From: GCA-2718035 sp964435285
GTDB taxonomy: Bacteria > Bacteroidota > Bacteroidia > Flavobacteriales > TMED113
DNA: 64,000 nt
Reading direction: 5' to 3'
Assembly (NCBI GenBank): GCA_964435285.1
Contig: CAYSYA010000001.1
Span: 62,001-126,000, forward strand
The translations under genes and the position numbers were made by a program. How positions within the stretch are numbered: the first letter of the stretch is position 1; every line of letters begins with the position of its first letter. Shown here piece by piece: positions 17,652 to 27,424 of this stretch. The notes below the pieces were generated by a model. The model was not told the origin of the DNA and did no database searches. It saw only the letters and a list, made by a program, of their open reading frames with translations.

Positions 17652-19169
17652 TTAGTGTTTAAAGTGTCTAGTTTTTGTTAAAACCATACTAATATTATTT
17701 TTATTACAACAATCTATTGATAATTGATCGTTAATTGAACCGCCAGGTTGAATAACAGCTGAAATCTGTTCTTTGGCAGCAATTTCTATACAATCTGGAA
17801 ACGGAAAAAAAGCATCAGAGGCCATAACACTATTTTCTAAATTAAAATTAAAATTTTTTGCTTTTTTAATAGCTTGTTTAAGTGCGTCTACTCTAGATGT
17901 TTGTCCACATCCAATTCCAATTAGTTGTTTATTTTTTACCAAAACTATAGCATTAGATTTTGTATGTTTACATATTGTGCTAGCAAACAATAAATCTTCA
18001 ACTTGAGACTTGGAGGGTTTTAATTTAGTTATTTTCTCTAAAATTTCCTCAGAATCAATCAAAATATCGTTTTCTTGCGCTAAAATTCCATTTAAAATTG
18101 ATCTATATTGTTTATTATTAGCTTTATTTTGAGACTTTAATTCTAAGATGATTCTATTTTTTTTTGCTTTCAGTATATCAAAAGCATTAGTTGAAAACTT
18201 AGGTGAAATTATAATTTCAAAAAATAATTTATTAATGCTTTCAGCTGTTTTAGAATTTAATTCTTGATTTGTAATTAATATACCACCAAATGCAGATATT
18301 GGGTCTCCAGCTAATGCTTTCTTCCAAGCTTCATAAACGTTATTATGTATAGCAATTCCACATGCATTGTTGTGTTTTAAAATTGCAAACGTAGGTTCTT
18401 TACAATCATTAATTAAATTTATAGCAGCATCAATGTCTAATAAATTATTATAGGAAATTTCTTTTCCATTTAATTTATTAAATACTTCACCAAGGTTTCC
18501 ATAATAAATTCCTTTTTGATGAGGATTTTCTCCGTATCGTAATATTTTTTTCTCTGAAATAGATATTTTTAAAGATTCATCAAAATCATTACCAAACCAA
18601 GAAAAAATATTGGTGTCATAATGAGAAGATATTTCAAAAGCCTTTTTTGCAAAAAATAATCTTTCATCTAATGATGTATGACCATTATTTTTTTCAATTA
18701 AACTCATGCAATTAGGAATTAATTCCTTTGAAGGAATAATCATTACTTCCTTATAGTTTTTAGCTGCAGCTCTTATTAGAGAAATGCCACCAATATCAAT
18801 TTTTTCTATAATTTCATTTTCGTTAGAAGTATTTTTAACGGTATCTTCAAAAGGATATAAGTCAACAATAACTAAGTCAAAACTAGGTATATCATATTTT
18901 TCAACATCTTCTAAGTCACTTTTTGAATCTCGACGATTTAAAATTCCACCAAAAATTTTAGGATGAAGAGTTTTAACTCTTCCTCCTAAAATGGAAGGGT
19001 ATTGTGTAATATCTTCAACTGATATTACATTACAACCAAGCTTCTCTAAAGCTATCTTAGTTCCACCTGATGAGTATAGTTTAATATTGAATTTAATTAA
19101 CAATGAAACTAATGATTCTAAATTTTCTTTATTAAAAACAGAGATAAAAGCGCTGTTTATTTTTTTCAT
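17652..19169 (-). CDS. purH: Bifunctional AICAR formyltransferase / IMP cyclohydrolase
   Basis: 505 aa; catalyses the last two steps of IMP synthesis. The N-terminal MGS-like cyclohydrolase domain shows LYSSGGTKIALEKLG, PSILGGRVKTLHPKIFGGIL and DLVIVDLYPFE; the transformylase domain shows ILRYGENPHQKG, ILKHNNACGIA, ISAFGG and the C-terminal ASDAFFPFPD and IQPGGSIND. Start set at the ATG at 19169, where the family alignment begins; a 22-codon upstream extension is rejected. It heads the purH-mreBCD-mrdA-rodA string found in many Bacteroidetes. Confidence 0.97.
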   Translation of the reverse strand: MKKINSAFISVFNKENLESLVSLLIKFNIKLYSSGGTKIALEKLGCNVISVEDITQYPSILGGRVKTLHPKIFGGILNRRDSKSDLEDVEKYDIPSFDLVIVDLYPFEDTVKNTSNENEIIEKIDIGGISLIRAAAKNYKEVMIIPSKELIPNCMSLIEKNNGHTSLDERLFFAKKAFEISSHYDTNIFSWFGNDFDESLKISISEKKILRYGENPHQKGIYYGNLGEVFNKLNGKEISYNNLLDIDAAINLINDCKEPTFAILKHNNACGIAIHNNVYEAWKKALAGDPISAFGGILITNQELNSKTAESINKLFFEIIISPKFSTNAFDILKAKKNRIILELKSQNKANNKQYRSILNGILAQENDILIDSEEILEKITKLKPSKSQVEDLLFASTICKHTKSNAIVLVKNKQLIGIGCGQTSRVDALKQAIKKAKNFNFNLENSVMASDAFFPFPDCIEIAAKEQISAVIQPGGSINDQLSIDCCNKNNISMVLTKTRHFKH

Positions 19170-19304
19170 TTTCAAGTAATTAAGTTGTAGAAATTTAAAA
19201 GAATTAATATACTTTAAAAAAATAAATATGTCCAATTATTCACCAAAAAAAAGGTAATAAATTAATATTTGCTTTTTTTGACTATAGATTTAAGTTATAA
19301 TAAA

Positions 19305-19892
19305 TTAGTTAATAGGAATAACTTCTTTTATTTCCTCACCTAAGATTTGTTTTAATTTAGTTTCAATACCTTGTTTCAATGTGTAAGTAGATGAAGGGCA
19401 ACCATTACATGCGCCTTGAAGAAGGACTTTTACAATTCCGTTTTCATATGAGACTAAGGAAATGTCCCCTCCATCTTGCATCACGTATGGGCGAATGTGT
19501 TGTTCAAAAATATCTTCAATTATTAATTCTTTTTTTGTTCTTTTTCGGTTTACTTTTACATTTCTTTTTATACCCTGTTTTTTTGTTGTTATACCCTCAG
19601 ACTTAACAAAAACTCCCTTATTTAATTTTTCTTGAATAAGTTCTCTTATTTCATATGAGATATCATCCCAGTTTACTTTATTATTTTTTTCAATTGAAAT
19701 AAAATTTATTCCTAAAAAAATGTTTTCAACAAATGGTAACATAAATAAATCATATATAAGTGGATATTCGTTTTTCTTTGGAATTGTTTCAAACTCTATC
19801 ATGTGATCTGTTAAAATTTGATTGGAGACAAATTTCATGACTTCAGGATTTGGCGTGTATTCCGAATATATGGTGTAAATTTTATTTTTCAT
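19305..19892 (-). CDS. NifU-like iron-sulfur scaffold/carrier protein
   Basis: 195 aa with two domains: an Nfu N-terminal domain (about 5-95, including SEYTPNPEVMKFVSN) and a NifU C-terminal domain (about 120-192) with the cluster-binding CxxC in GACNGCPSS (Cys about 162 and 165). It carries or assembles Fe-S clusters for delivery to apoproteins in the cytoplasm. I use the ATG at 19892; a TTG one codon upstream is possible. It overlaps the end of murI by 11 bp and ends the leftward envelope string. Confidence 0.92.
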   Translation of the reverse strand: MKNKIYTIYSEYTPNPEVMKFVSNQILTDHMIEFETIPKKNEYPLIYDLFMLPFVENIFLGINFISIEKNNKVNWDDISYEIRELIQEKLNKGVFVKSEGITTKKQGIKRNVKVNRKRTKKELIIEDIFEQHIRPYVMQDGGDISLVSYENGIVKVLLQGACNGCPSSTYTLKQGIETKLKQILGEEIKEVIPIN

Positions 19893-20694
19893 CAAATATA
19901 TTTTTTTCCTTTAAATCAATTTTGTTTTTAAAAAATAGCTTAGCGCTCTTTTGAAAACTTAATGTTAAATCTGAAACATAAAATTCATGAGTTTTTTTAA
20001 TGTTATTTCGATTTAACAAGTTATTTTTTTCAAGTTTTTGACTAATAAATTGTCCAATTGCATTCAGAGAATTAATTATATCAATTTTGTTCTTATATAT
20101 TTCTTTAATTTCATTCTGAATCAGTGGGTAGTGAGTACATCCAAGAATTAAAGTTTCAATTTCAGATAGTTCACTTTTTTTTAAATAAGTTGCTATAATT
20201 TTTTTTTTAATTGAATCGTCATGAAAACCTAACTCTATCATTGGTGCTAATAATGGGGTAGCTAATGAATTAACTATGTAATTATCATTCAAGCAGTTAA
20301 TTTTGTCTTCATAGATTTTAGAATTAATTGTGGCATTTGTACCTATAACACCAATTTTTTTAGTTTCTAATTTTTTAATACAATTAATTACTGGGTCTAT
20401 TACATTAAAAATAATAGATTTTTCCTCAAATTCTTTTTTAATTTTATTAAGTGCTAATGAAGATGCTGAATTACATGCTATAACAATAGCTTTGCAATTT
20501 TTACTGCTTAAAAACTGACATATTTTTAAGCAATAATTAATAACTTTTTTCTTTGATTTCTCACCGTATGGTAAGTGAAGAGTATCTCCAAAATAGATTA
20601 TTTTTTCATTCGGCATTAAGTCAATAATTTCTCTTGCTACGGTAAGTCCGCCAATACCAGAATCAAAAATCCCTATTGGTAAATTAGAATTCAA
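19882..20694 (-). CDS. murI: Glutamate racemase
   Basis: 270 aa cytoplasmic enzyme making D-glutamate for peptidoglycan. The two catalytic cysteines are present: C74 in VIACNSASS and C186 in LGCTHYPL. The N-terminal IGIFDSGIGGLTVARE and FGDTLHLPYG are diagnostic. The start appears to be TTG at 20694, 4 bp after the skp stop; no ATG lies close enough upstream of the IGIFDSG motif. It is co-directional with bamA, skp and uppS, all needed for envelope growth. Confidence 0.95.
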   Translation of the reverse strand: MNSNLPIGIFDSGIGGLTVAREIIDLMPNEKIIYFGDTLHLPYGEKSKKKVINYCLKICQFLSSKNCKAIVIACNSASSLALNKIKKEFEEKSIIFNVIDPVINCIKKLETKKIGVIGTNATINSKIYEDKINCLNDNYIVNSLATPLLAPMIELGFHDDSIKKKIIATYLKKSELSEIETLILGCTHYPLIQNEIKEIYKNKIDIINSLNAIGQFISQKLEKNNLLNRNNIKKTHEFYVSDLTLSFQKSAKLFFKNKIDLKEKNIFDEK

Positions 20695-20698
20695 ATAC

Positions 20699-21211
20699 TT
20701 ATAATTTTAATTTCTTTTTTACTTCATCTGTTATGTCATTTGAATTAGGTCCATCATTGTATAAAATAACATTGAATCCGCTTCCAGTATCCAGAATGTA
20801 AGAGTACTTCCCATCTTTTGCTACGTCATTTATGGCATTTTGTATTTTTTCTACAACTGGAGCAAGTAAGTCGTTTTGTAATGTTTGTAATTCTTTTTGA
20901 GCATCTTGTGCAAAAACTTGCATTCTTTGTTCAAGGTTTAAAGCTTCTTCATACTTAGCTTTAATAACAGCTTCACTTTCTTTATCATTTTGAGCTTTTT
21001 GAAAAGCTTGAGCCGCTTCTTGTGCTTTTTGCATCATTTCAGCGTACATTTCATCCATCTTCTTACTTTCATTTTGGATTTTTGTTTCTATTATCTTTAT
21101 GTCAGGCATGTTAGACATAATCTGTTGCGAATTAACGTGCCCTATTTTTTGTTGAGCGATAGCGAAAACGGTAAATAAACAAAATACCGAACTTAAAATT
21201 AATTTTTTCAT
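20699..21211 (-). CDS. Skp/OmpH periplasmic chaperone (copy 1)
   Basis: 170 aa with a signal peptide (LSSVFCLFTVFAIAQ) and the Skp/OmpH pattern: a short start KIGHVNSQQIMSNMPDI, a long charged coiled coil (about 40-125), and a closing beta segment YSYILDTGSGFNVILYNDG. Skp trimers hold unfolded outer-membrane proteins in the periplasm and pass them to BamA. It is 12 bp downstream of a second skp-like gene, and both follow bamA. Confidence 0.93.
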   Translation of the reverse strand: MKKLILSSVFCLFTVFAIAQQKIGHVNSQQIMSNMPDIKIIETKIQNESKKMDEMYAEMMQKAQEAAQAFQKAQNDKESEAVIKAKYEEALNLEQRMQVFAQDAQKELQTLQNDLLAPVVEKIQNAINDVAKDGKYSYILDTGSGFNVILYNDGPNSNDITDEVKKKLKL

Positions 21212-21223
21212 ATTTAAATTTTT

Positions 21224-21742
21224 TTAATAATTATAACCTAGTTGATCTAAAATATCATTACTTACATCTAAATCTTCATTTGAATATAACATTATTAATT
21301 CAGAAGATTTATCGAAAATAATTTCATATCTATTTTTTTCTGCAAATTCTTGAATAGCATTATAAATAATTTCTTGAATTGGCTCAATTTTTTCTCGTTG
21401 TTTTTCATACAACTTTCCGTTAGGTCCGAATAAACTTTTTTGGTATTCTCTAACCTCTTTCTCTTTATTAATAATATTCTCTTCCATTAACTTTTTTTCA
21501 TTTTCAGGAAGAAGATATTTTTCTGCTTTATAACTTTTATACATTTTTTCAATATCTAAGTATAAGCTTTGGATTTCTGTTTCCCACTTCTTTGATAGCT
21601 CTTCAATTTCTTCTTGTGCAGTTGTAAATTCAGGAATATTACTTAAAATATATTTTGAATCAACATAAGCAATTTTTTGAGAAATACTTATGGTGGTAAA
21701 AATAAAGGCAATTAATGTTAAACTAATTTTATTTATTTGCAT
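21224..21742 (-). CDS. Skp/OmpH periplasmic chaperone (copy 2)
   Basis: 172 aa from the ATG at 21742, which gives a clean signal peptide (ISLTLIAFIFTTISIS). A longer start at 21778, touching the bamA stop, is possible but would put 12 extra residues before the signal. Skp/OmpH pattern as in the next gene: IAYVDSKYILSNIPEF, an extended coiled coil, and YEIIFDKSSELIMLYSN. The two copies are clearly diverged, so this is an old duplication and not a recent one. Confidence 0.92.
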   Translation of the reverse strand: MQINKISLTLIAFIFTTISISQKIAYVDSKYILSNIPEFTTAQEEIEELSKKWETEIQSLYLDIEKMYKSYKAEKYLLPENEKKLMEENIINKEKEVREYQKSLFGPNGKLYEKQREKIEPIQEIIYNAIQEFAEKNRYEIIFDKSSELIMLYSNEDLDVSNDILDQLGYNY

Positions 21743-21778
21743 AATTCTAGTATTTAAAAACATATCAAATTTAATCAT

Positions 21779-24226
21779 TTAAAATTGTTGACCAATAATA
21801 AAGTGTGTCTGCCATCCACTTTTTATATTTGAGTTAGATAAATTATCAAATCCATGTGCAAAATCTAAACCAAGTAAGCCAAACATGGGCATAAAAATAC
21901 GTAACCCTAAACCAGCGGACCTTTTTAGTTCAAATGGGTTAAAATTATCATAATTTGACCATGAGTTTCCTGCCTCAGTAAACAAAAGACCATATATCGT
22001 TGAGTTAGGGTTTAATGAAATAGGGTATCTTAACTCAATATTATATTTATTGTATAATGCGTCACCTGAATCAGAACTTAGTGATCCATTAGGATAACCT
22101 CTTAAAGCAATAATTTCTCTTCCATCTATAGAATAACCACTTAATCCATCACCACCCACAAAAAATCTTTCAAATGGGGGTAGACCAACTGATCGGTTGT
22201 ATGTTCCTAAGAAACCAAACTCAAAGTGTGTTCTAATTACTAAGTCTCCTATTAGAGCATTGTACCAAGTTCCATCAAATTTAAATTTATTATACTCAAG
22301 AAATTTATATCTTTCTTGATCATCGTCTAGATTTTTATAATAATCTTTTTCTTTAAATAATGAATAAGGTGGAGTGAGTTCAAAATAAAGAGTAAACTTG
22401 GATCCGTTTCTTGGATATATCGGGTTAAAAATTGAATTTCTTGAAAATGTTGTAGCGTAATTTATATTGTTAGAAAACCCATCACTAAAGTCAAATAAAC
22501 TAGTTTGATAATTTTCTAGATTATATCTTTGAAAGTTAACAGAATGAGTAATTGTAAAATAATCGTCTGGCCAATTAAGTCTTTTCCCAAAACCTATACT
22601 AAGACCTGAAATATCCATTTTTGAACCCTCATTGAAAGATTGAATTGTTTTCCAAAGAGATACAGAAAAACTATTAGGTTTGGCTCCACCCATCCAAGGT
22701 TCCTCAAAAGATAAACTATAGTTTTGGTAATAAGAACCATTAGAAGCGGCACGAAGTCTAATTTTTTGACCATCTCCATGTGGCATAGGATTCCAGCTAT
22801 CTTTTTTAAAAAAGTTTTTTGTTGAAAAGTTATTAAATACAACAGAAAATGCTCCAACAACCATTCCATTTCCCCAACCACCTTGAAGTTCAAGTTGATC
22901 AGACGATTTTGATTCCACACTATATTCTATGTCAACAGTTCCAGTTTCAGGGTCAGGTACTGGATTAACTCCAAGTGTTTCAGGGTTAAAATAGCCAAGA
23001 CGATTAAACTCCTCTTGTGTTCTAATGATATCAGATCTTTTAAACATAGAGCCTGGTAAAGACCTTACCTCCCTCATAATTACGTGGTCTTTAACTTTAG
23101 TATTTCCAATTACTGTAACATTATTTACAATTGCTCTCTTTCCTTCAGTAACTCTAATTTCTAAATTAATTTTTTGATTTAAAATACTTGACTCAACAGG
23201 ATTAGCTTGAAAGAAAAGATAACCATCATCCATGTATAATGAGCTTATATCGTTTCCATTTCTACTCATATATAACCTTTCTTCTAGTAGTTTTTGGTCA
23301 AAAACTTCACCTTCTTTAATTGATAATAATTCGTTTAATTTTTCAGAGTCATATTTTGAATTCCCAATCCATTTAATGTCACCAAAAAAATATTTCTCAC
23401 CCTCAATTAATTCAATATTTAATAATAAATCGCCAGTATTATTAAATGAAGTTTTATGACCAATTATTTTTGCATCCCTATATCCATTTTCTCGATACAT
23501 TGCAATTAAATTTTGTAAATCTTCATCAAAATCACTTTCAATAAATTTCGAAGAACTAAAAATATTTTTAATTCCGGTCTCTTTAGTATTCTTTAACTGC
23601 CTTTTAAGTTTACCTTGCTTAAAAGTATTTTTGTCAGAAGAAATAATAATTTCTTTTATTTTAACCCTCTCGTTTTTATTTACATCAATAATTAAAGTAG
23701 ATGAATTTAATTTTTGATTTCTTTCTTCATTAACAGAGCATGTTGCATTCAAAAAACCTTTTTCTTGAAAGTATTTAATAATATAGTTTTCAGTTTTATT
23801 TTTAATTTGATTACTAACGTAAATTCCTCTACTTAAGTTCAGCTCTTCACGAAGTTTATCAATTTCAGATTTCTTAAGTCCCTTGAATTGAAATTTTTCT
23901 AATTTGGGTAATTGATCTAAGTATATTTCTAAGTAAATTATATTACCTTCTATTTTAGTTTGAAAAATCTGTATATCAGAAAACATATTTTGCTTCCATA
24001 AAGTTTTTATTGCTGTGGGAATTTCTTCACCGGGAACAAAAATATTATCTCCAACGTTTAAGTCAATTAATGATAAAATAGTATTACTTTCAAGATTTGA
24101 ATTTCCTGAAAAATTAAATCCTCCAATCATGTATTGATTACCAGAGTCAGTTTTAGATTGACTTATTAAATTGAAATTGATACCAACAAGTATTAAAAAA
24201 AATATATTTAAATAAAATTTTTTCAT
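21779..24226 (-). CDS. bamA: Outer-membrane protein assembly factor BamA
   Basis: 815 aa. Signal peptide, then POTRA repeats (about 28-430, e.g. GFNSGNSNL-like starts, EKYFFGDIKWIGNSKYDSEKL, KRAIVNNVTVIGNTKVKDHV), and a C-terminal Omp85 barrel ending in Phe. Barrel signatures include RFFVGGDGLSGYSIDGRE and GFDNLSNSNIKSGW near the end. It inserts beta-barrel proteins into the outer membrane. Directly downstream lie two Skp genes and upstream uppS, the conserved Bacteroidetes order. Confidence 0.97.
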   Translation of the reverse strand: MKKFYLNIFFLILVGINFNLISQSKTDSGNQYMIGGFNFSGNSNLESNTILSLIDLNVGDNIFVPGEEIPTAIKTLWKQNMFSDIQIFQTKIEGNIIYLEIYLDQLPKLEKFQFKGLKKSEIDKLREELNLSRGIYVSNQIKNKTENYIIKYFQEKGFLNATCSVNEERNQKLNSSTLIIDVNKNERVKIKEIIISSDKNTFKQGKLKRQLKNTKETGIKNIFSSSKFIESDFDEDLQNLIAMYRENGYRDAKIIGHKTSFNNTGDLLLNIELIEGEKYFFGDIKWIGNSKYDSEKLNELLSIKEGEVFDQKLLEERLYMSRNGNDISSLYMDDGYLFFQANPVESSILNQKINLEIRVTEGKRAIVNNVTVIGNTKVKDHVIMREVRSLPGSMFKRSDIIRTQEEFNRLGYFNPETLGVNPVPDPETGTVDIEYSVESKSSDQLELQGGWGNGMVVGAFSVVFNNFSTKNFFKKDSWNPMPHGDGQKIRLRAASNGSYYQNYSLSFEEPWMGGAKPNSFSVSLWKTIQSFNEGSKMDISGLSIGFGKRLNWPDDYFTITHSVNFQRYNLENYQTSLFDFSDGFSNNINYATTFSRNSIFNPIYPRNGSKFTLYFELTPPYSLFKEKDYYKNLDDDQERYKFLEYNKFKFDGTWYNALIGDLVIRTHFEFGFLGTYNRSVGLPPFERFFVGGDGLSGYSIDGREIIALRGYPNGSLSSDSGDALYNKYNIELRYPISLNPNSTIYGLLFTEAGNSWSNYDNFNPFELKRSAGLGLRIFMPMFGLLGLDFAHGFDNLSNSNIKSGWQTHFIIGQQF

Positions 24227-24227
24227 T

Positions 24228-24956
24228 TTAATTTAATTTTCCAAACCTTCTTTCTCGATTTTGAAATTCGATAATTGCTTTAAAATAATCTTCTTCTTCA
24301 AAATCTGGCCAGTTTTTTTCACAAAAATACAATTCAGAATAAGCCAATTGCCAAAGTAAAAAATTACTTATTCTTTTTTCCCCACCAGTTCTAATTAAAA
24401 GATCAGGTTCTGGTAAATTATATGTGCAAAGGTAACTATTTACCAATTTTTCATTAATATTTTTAGCATTAATTTTGTTATTAAGGCAATCGTTTGTTAT
24501 TTTTTTTATTGCATTTATAATTTCCCACCTAGAACTATAGCTCAGTGCTATAGTTAACGTTATATTTTTATTTTTATTAGTTATTTTTTTAACTTCTTCA
24601 ATAGCGTTTTTGGAATCTAAAGGTAAATCATTTAAGTCTCCAATTGTATTTAATTTAACGTCATTATCAATTAAGTTTTTTTTATATTTTAAAATAGAAT
24701 TTGCTAGTAATTTCATAATAGTACTTATCTCTAATTTTGGTCTGCCCCAATTTTCTTTTGAAAATGCGAATAATGTTAAATGTTTTACACCTAATTTGAT
24801 TGACTGCTCCAAAATTTTTTTTACAGAATAAATTCCCTTTTGATGACCAAAAGATCTATTTTTTCCTATTATTTTTGCCCATCTTCCATTACCATCCATT
24901 ATAATACAAACGTGATTTGGAACAGAATTTAAGTTTATTTTAGAAAATAAAGTCAT
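24228..24956 (-). CDS. uppS: Isoprenyl transferase (undecaprenyl diphosphate synthase)
   Basis: 242 aa cis-prenyltransferase making the C55 lipid carrier for peptidoglycan and O-antigen precursors. The catalytic aspartate is D21 in HVCIIMDGNGRWA; other motifs are FAFSKENWGRP, SYSSRWEI, DLLIRTGGEKRISNFLLWQ and YFCEKNWPDF. The ATG overlaps the stop of the DUF6089 gene by one base, and its stop is one base before bamA. Confidence 0.97.
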   Translation of the reverse strand: MTLFSKINLNSVPNHVCIIMDGNGRWAKIIGKNRSFGHQKGIYSVKKILEQSIKLGVKHLTLFAFSKENWGRPKLEISTIMKLLANSILKYKKNLIDNDVKLNTIGDLNDLPLDSKNAIEEVKKITNKNKNITLTIALSYSSRWEIINAIKKITNDCLNNKINAKNINEKLVNSYLCTYNLPEPDLLIRTGGEKRISNFLLWQLAYSELYFCEKNWPDFEEEDYFKAIIEFQNRERRFGKLN

Positions 24957-25783
24957 TAAAAGTTTATCTGTGAGCAGAATGTTTTTTTTGGTATTTTATA
25001 AACAATGCTAAAGCCAAAAAAACCAAATTTATCCATATTTTGAGAGTTTCCTCTTTGTGACCCTTCCAAAAATCCTGAATACGATTTATCTGCTAAATTT
25101 TGAGCTTGACTACTCAATATGTTTGGGTTTACATAATCTAAACTTACATCATCAATATAGTCTGTTGTTGTTAAAGTCCAAGACCATGATATATTCAAAG
25201 CCAAATAATTATTTAAATTTAGTTTATAACCAACTCCAATAGGAACTCCTAAAGAAAATAAATTATATTTTTCTCTTTCAGGGTATAAGAAACTTCCTTG
25301 ACCTTCAGTGCCTAGAGGTTGTAACTCTATCCATGAACCGTTAAAATATCCTTTTGGATTAAATTTGAATCCACTAATACCAGTAAATACAAAAAGTGTC
25401 TTATTTAATTTTTTTGATCCAATTTTGTAATGGGAAAAATTAAATTCAATGTTAGAAGAAAACTCTGTGATATTTGATTGAAAATCTAAATTTCTTTGGA
25501 CAATAAAAAAGTCTTCAGAGTCACTATCATATGATGTAATTTTACCTCTTTGTAATTTAAAATTGTAAGAAAATCTAGTATTAATATTTTTTCTAAAATT
25601 TAATCCTAAAGATATTGTTGAATTAGTAAATAATTTATTAGTGTTACCAAATGTTAAAGAGTTGTATCCAACATCACCGTGAAAAAATGAGGTGCCTAAA
25701 TAAAATCCTATTTCAGTTTGTGAAAAACTAAAGGAACTTAAAAGAAAAAAAAATAATAAAATTATTTTCTTTAAAATTTTCAT
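24956..25783 (-). CDS. DUF6089-type outer-membrane beta-barrel protein
   Basis: 275 aa with a signal peptide (IILLFFFLLSSFSFSQ) and an eight-strand-like small barrel: EIGFYLGTSFFHGDVGYNSL at the mature N-terminus and FGFSIVYKIPKKTFC at the end. In Flavobacteria a protein of this family (DUF6089) regularly sits between nadK and uppS, as here. Function unknown; the position next to uppS-bamA suggests a part in envelope building. Confidence 0.8.
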   Translation of the reverse strand: MKILKKIILLFFFLLSSFSFSQTEIGFYLGTSFFHGDVGYNSLTFGNTNKLFTNSTISLGLNFRKNINTRFSYNFKLQRGKITSYDSDSEDFFIVQRNLDFQSNITEFSSNIEFNFSHYKIGSKKLNKTLFVFTGISGFKFNPKGYFNGSWIELQPLGTEGQGSFLYPEREKYNLFSLGVPIGVGYKLNLNNYLALNISWSWTLTTTDYIDDVSLDYVNPNILSSQAQNLADKSYSGFLEGSQRGNSQNMDKFGFFGFSIVYKIPKKTFCSQINF

Positions 25784-25834
25784 ATTGTTTAGTTAATATA
25801 ATACAATATACGCAATTGTTAAATATATGCGTGA

Positions 25835-26716
25835 TTAACCATTTCTTTTATCCAATCCCCAAAGTAATTTATTTCTAAGTGTGTCAAAATAGTTATTGGT
25901 TTTAGTAATTAGTAAGTTTATTTTAAACTTCTCTTTTTTTATAATTATAATATGTTTGTTGGAGATAATCTCAGACCTTCCATCCAGAGAAAGATTAAAT
26001 GATTTAAATCTTTGATCAAGATGAATTTTAATGATATTGTCATCAGATAAAATAAGAGGCCTTACATTTAAATTGTGTGAAGAAATAGGTGTAATTATAA
26101 AGTTATCAGAGTCAGGCATAACTATAGGCCCTCCGCAACTCAATGAATGAGCAGTAGAACCAGTTGGGGTAGAGACTATTAATCCATCTCCCCAATAAGT
26201 ATTCAAGAATTTATCATTTACATATGTATTAATACTAATCATTGATAAGTGATTTTTTTCAGAAATGGAAACCTCGTTTAACGCAAATTGAAATATTTGG
26301 TTTTTTAATTTGGGTTTAGTTGTTACGTTAATTAAACTTCTTGCGCTAATATGATAATTTTTGTTGTAAAGGTCCTTAATTAAATTTCTAATATTTTCTT
26401 TTGGGATGTTTGCTAAAAAACCAAGTCTTCCTGTATTGATTCCAATAATAGGTGTTTTTAAATTTTCAATTAAATGTGATGCTTTTAACATTGTTCCATC
26501 ACCTCCAAAACAAATTAAAAAATCTAATTTATTAATGTCTTTAAGATTATTAATTATTGTTATTTTTTTTGGAAGTTTAAGTTTATTTCTAGTATCCTCA
26601 TTAAATTTTTCTAGAACAAATAATTCAGCTTCATATTTGCTCAATTCATAAAAAAAAACTTTAATGTAAATAGAGTTTTCAATAGTTAAATTAGGGCAGT
26701 ATAATAGAATGTTCAT
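25835..26716 (-). CDS. nadK: NAD kinase
   Basis: 293 aa cytoplasmic enzyme that phosphorylates NAD to NADP. Diagnostic GGDGTML at residues 71-77, then GINTGRLGFLANI, GDGLIVSTPTGSTAHSLSCGGPIV and LSLDGR. The start ATG is 4 bp after the CBS gene stop. The gene order CBS protein-nadK-DUF6089-uppS-bamA is shared by many Flavobacteria. Confidence 0.96.
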   Translation of the reverse strand: MNILLYCPNLTIENSIYIKVFFYELSKYEAELFVLEKFNEDTRNKLKLPKKITIINNLKDINKLDFLICFGGDGTMLKASHLIENLKTPIIGINTGRLGFLANIPKENIRNLIKDLYNKNYHISARSLINVTTKPKLKNQIFQFALNEVSISEKNHLSMISINTYVNDKFLNTYWGDGLIVSTPTGSTAHSLSCGGPIVMPDSDNFIITPISSHNLNVRPLILSDDNIIKIHLDQRFKSFNLSLDGRSEIISNKHIIIIKKEKFKINLLITKTNNYFDTLRNKLLWGLDKRNG

Positions 26717-26720
26717 AAAT

Positions 26721-27374
26721 CTATGTATTTAAATATCTCAAAAATGAGTCAAATCTATTATCTAAGTTGTCAACTAATGAGGTGTCATATGTTTCAATAA
26801 TATTCCAATTAAACCTTTGTAAAGATTTAATTATTCTTGTTAAATCTTTTTTATTAATGATTATATCAATATTTATATTTTTTGAATTAGGGTTCATTTG
26901 GATAAATGAACTAATAACTTTTCCTTCATTTTGTTCAATTAATCTACTTATTTCTGAAAGTGAATAATCCTCCATTGTACTTTTTATGGTTATTATACCA
27001 ATTTCTGTTAACTGATAAGGTTCACCAATTCTATAGATTATATCTGAAATAGTTATGTAACCAAAGTATTTATTTTCATTAAATATTGGAATAATTGAAA
27101 TTTTATTTTCACTAAATGTTTTTAATGCTATGCAAATATGATTATTAATATTTAATGATATTTTTTTAGATTTATTGATTACAGTGCTAATCTCCTTTGT
27201 CATATCTTCCATCTCCAAGATTGAATCTTGGTCAATTACTCCTTTAAATTCAGTATCAGAAAGGATAATTAGATGAGATGTTTTGTATTCTTCCATTATT
27301 AAAAGCGACATATTTCCCGTGGTATTTGGGTTTATTGTTGGGATATCATTTTTTAATAAACTTTTTAATTTCAT
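26721..27374 (-). CDS. CBS-pair protein with C-terminal ACT-like domain (AcuB-like)
   Basis: 217 aa. Residues about 1-140 form a CBS pair (SHLIILSDTEFKGVIDQDSIL and KISIIPIFNENKYFGYITIS), a module that usually binds adenine nucleotides. The C-terminal part (about 143-205, starting IGIITIKSTMEDYSLSEISR) looks like an ACT-type regulatory domain. The combination recalls AcuB-like proteins. Role not known; it leads the nadK-bamA string and is divergent from pdxJ over 50 bp. Confidence 0.82.
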   Translation of the reverse strand: MKLKSLLKNDIPTINPNTTGNMSLLIMEEYKTSHLIILSDTEFKGVIDQDSILEMEDMTKEISTVINKSKKISLNINNHICIALKTFSENKISIIPIFNENKYFGYITISDIIYRIGEPYQLTEIGIITIKSTMEDYSLSEISRLIEQNEGKVISSFIQMNPNSKNINIDIIINKKDLTRIIKSLQRFNWNIIETYDTSLVDNLDNRFDSFLRYLNT

Positions 27375-27392
27375 ATATCGACTATATTATAA

Positions 27393-27400
27393 CAAACTTA
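27393..27400 (-). promoter_or_regulatory. Putative -7 box for the CBS-nadK-uppS-bamA string
   Basis: TAAGTTTG on the minus strand, 18 nt before the CBS gene ATG, matching TAnnTTTG. No TTG at -33. Confidence 0.4.
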
Positions 27401-27424
27401 CTATTTTTATATAAAATTATTAAT

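Noticed and set aside
19236..19260. Hairpin TTATT-c-ACC/GGT-AATAA between nfu and purH
   Set aside because: A weak stem with an A-rich loop and no T run after it on either strand; not enough to call a terminator or a riboswitch.
22594..22920. Open frames inside bamA, tonB and mreB on either strand
   Set aside because: They are out-of-frame shadows of conserved genes with no start context, domain or codon pattern of their own.
27278..27424. N-terminal extension of pdxJ by 49 codons
   Set aside because: Overlaps the divergent CBS gene and its promoter; all PdxJ homology starts at the ATG at 27425.
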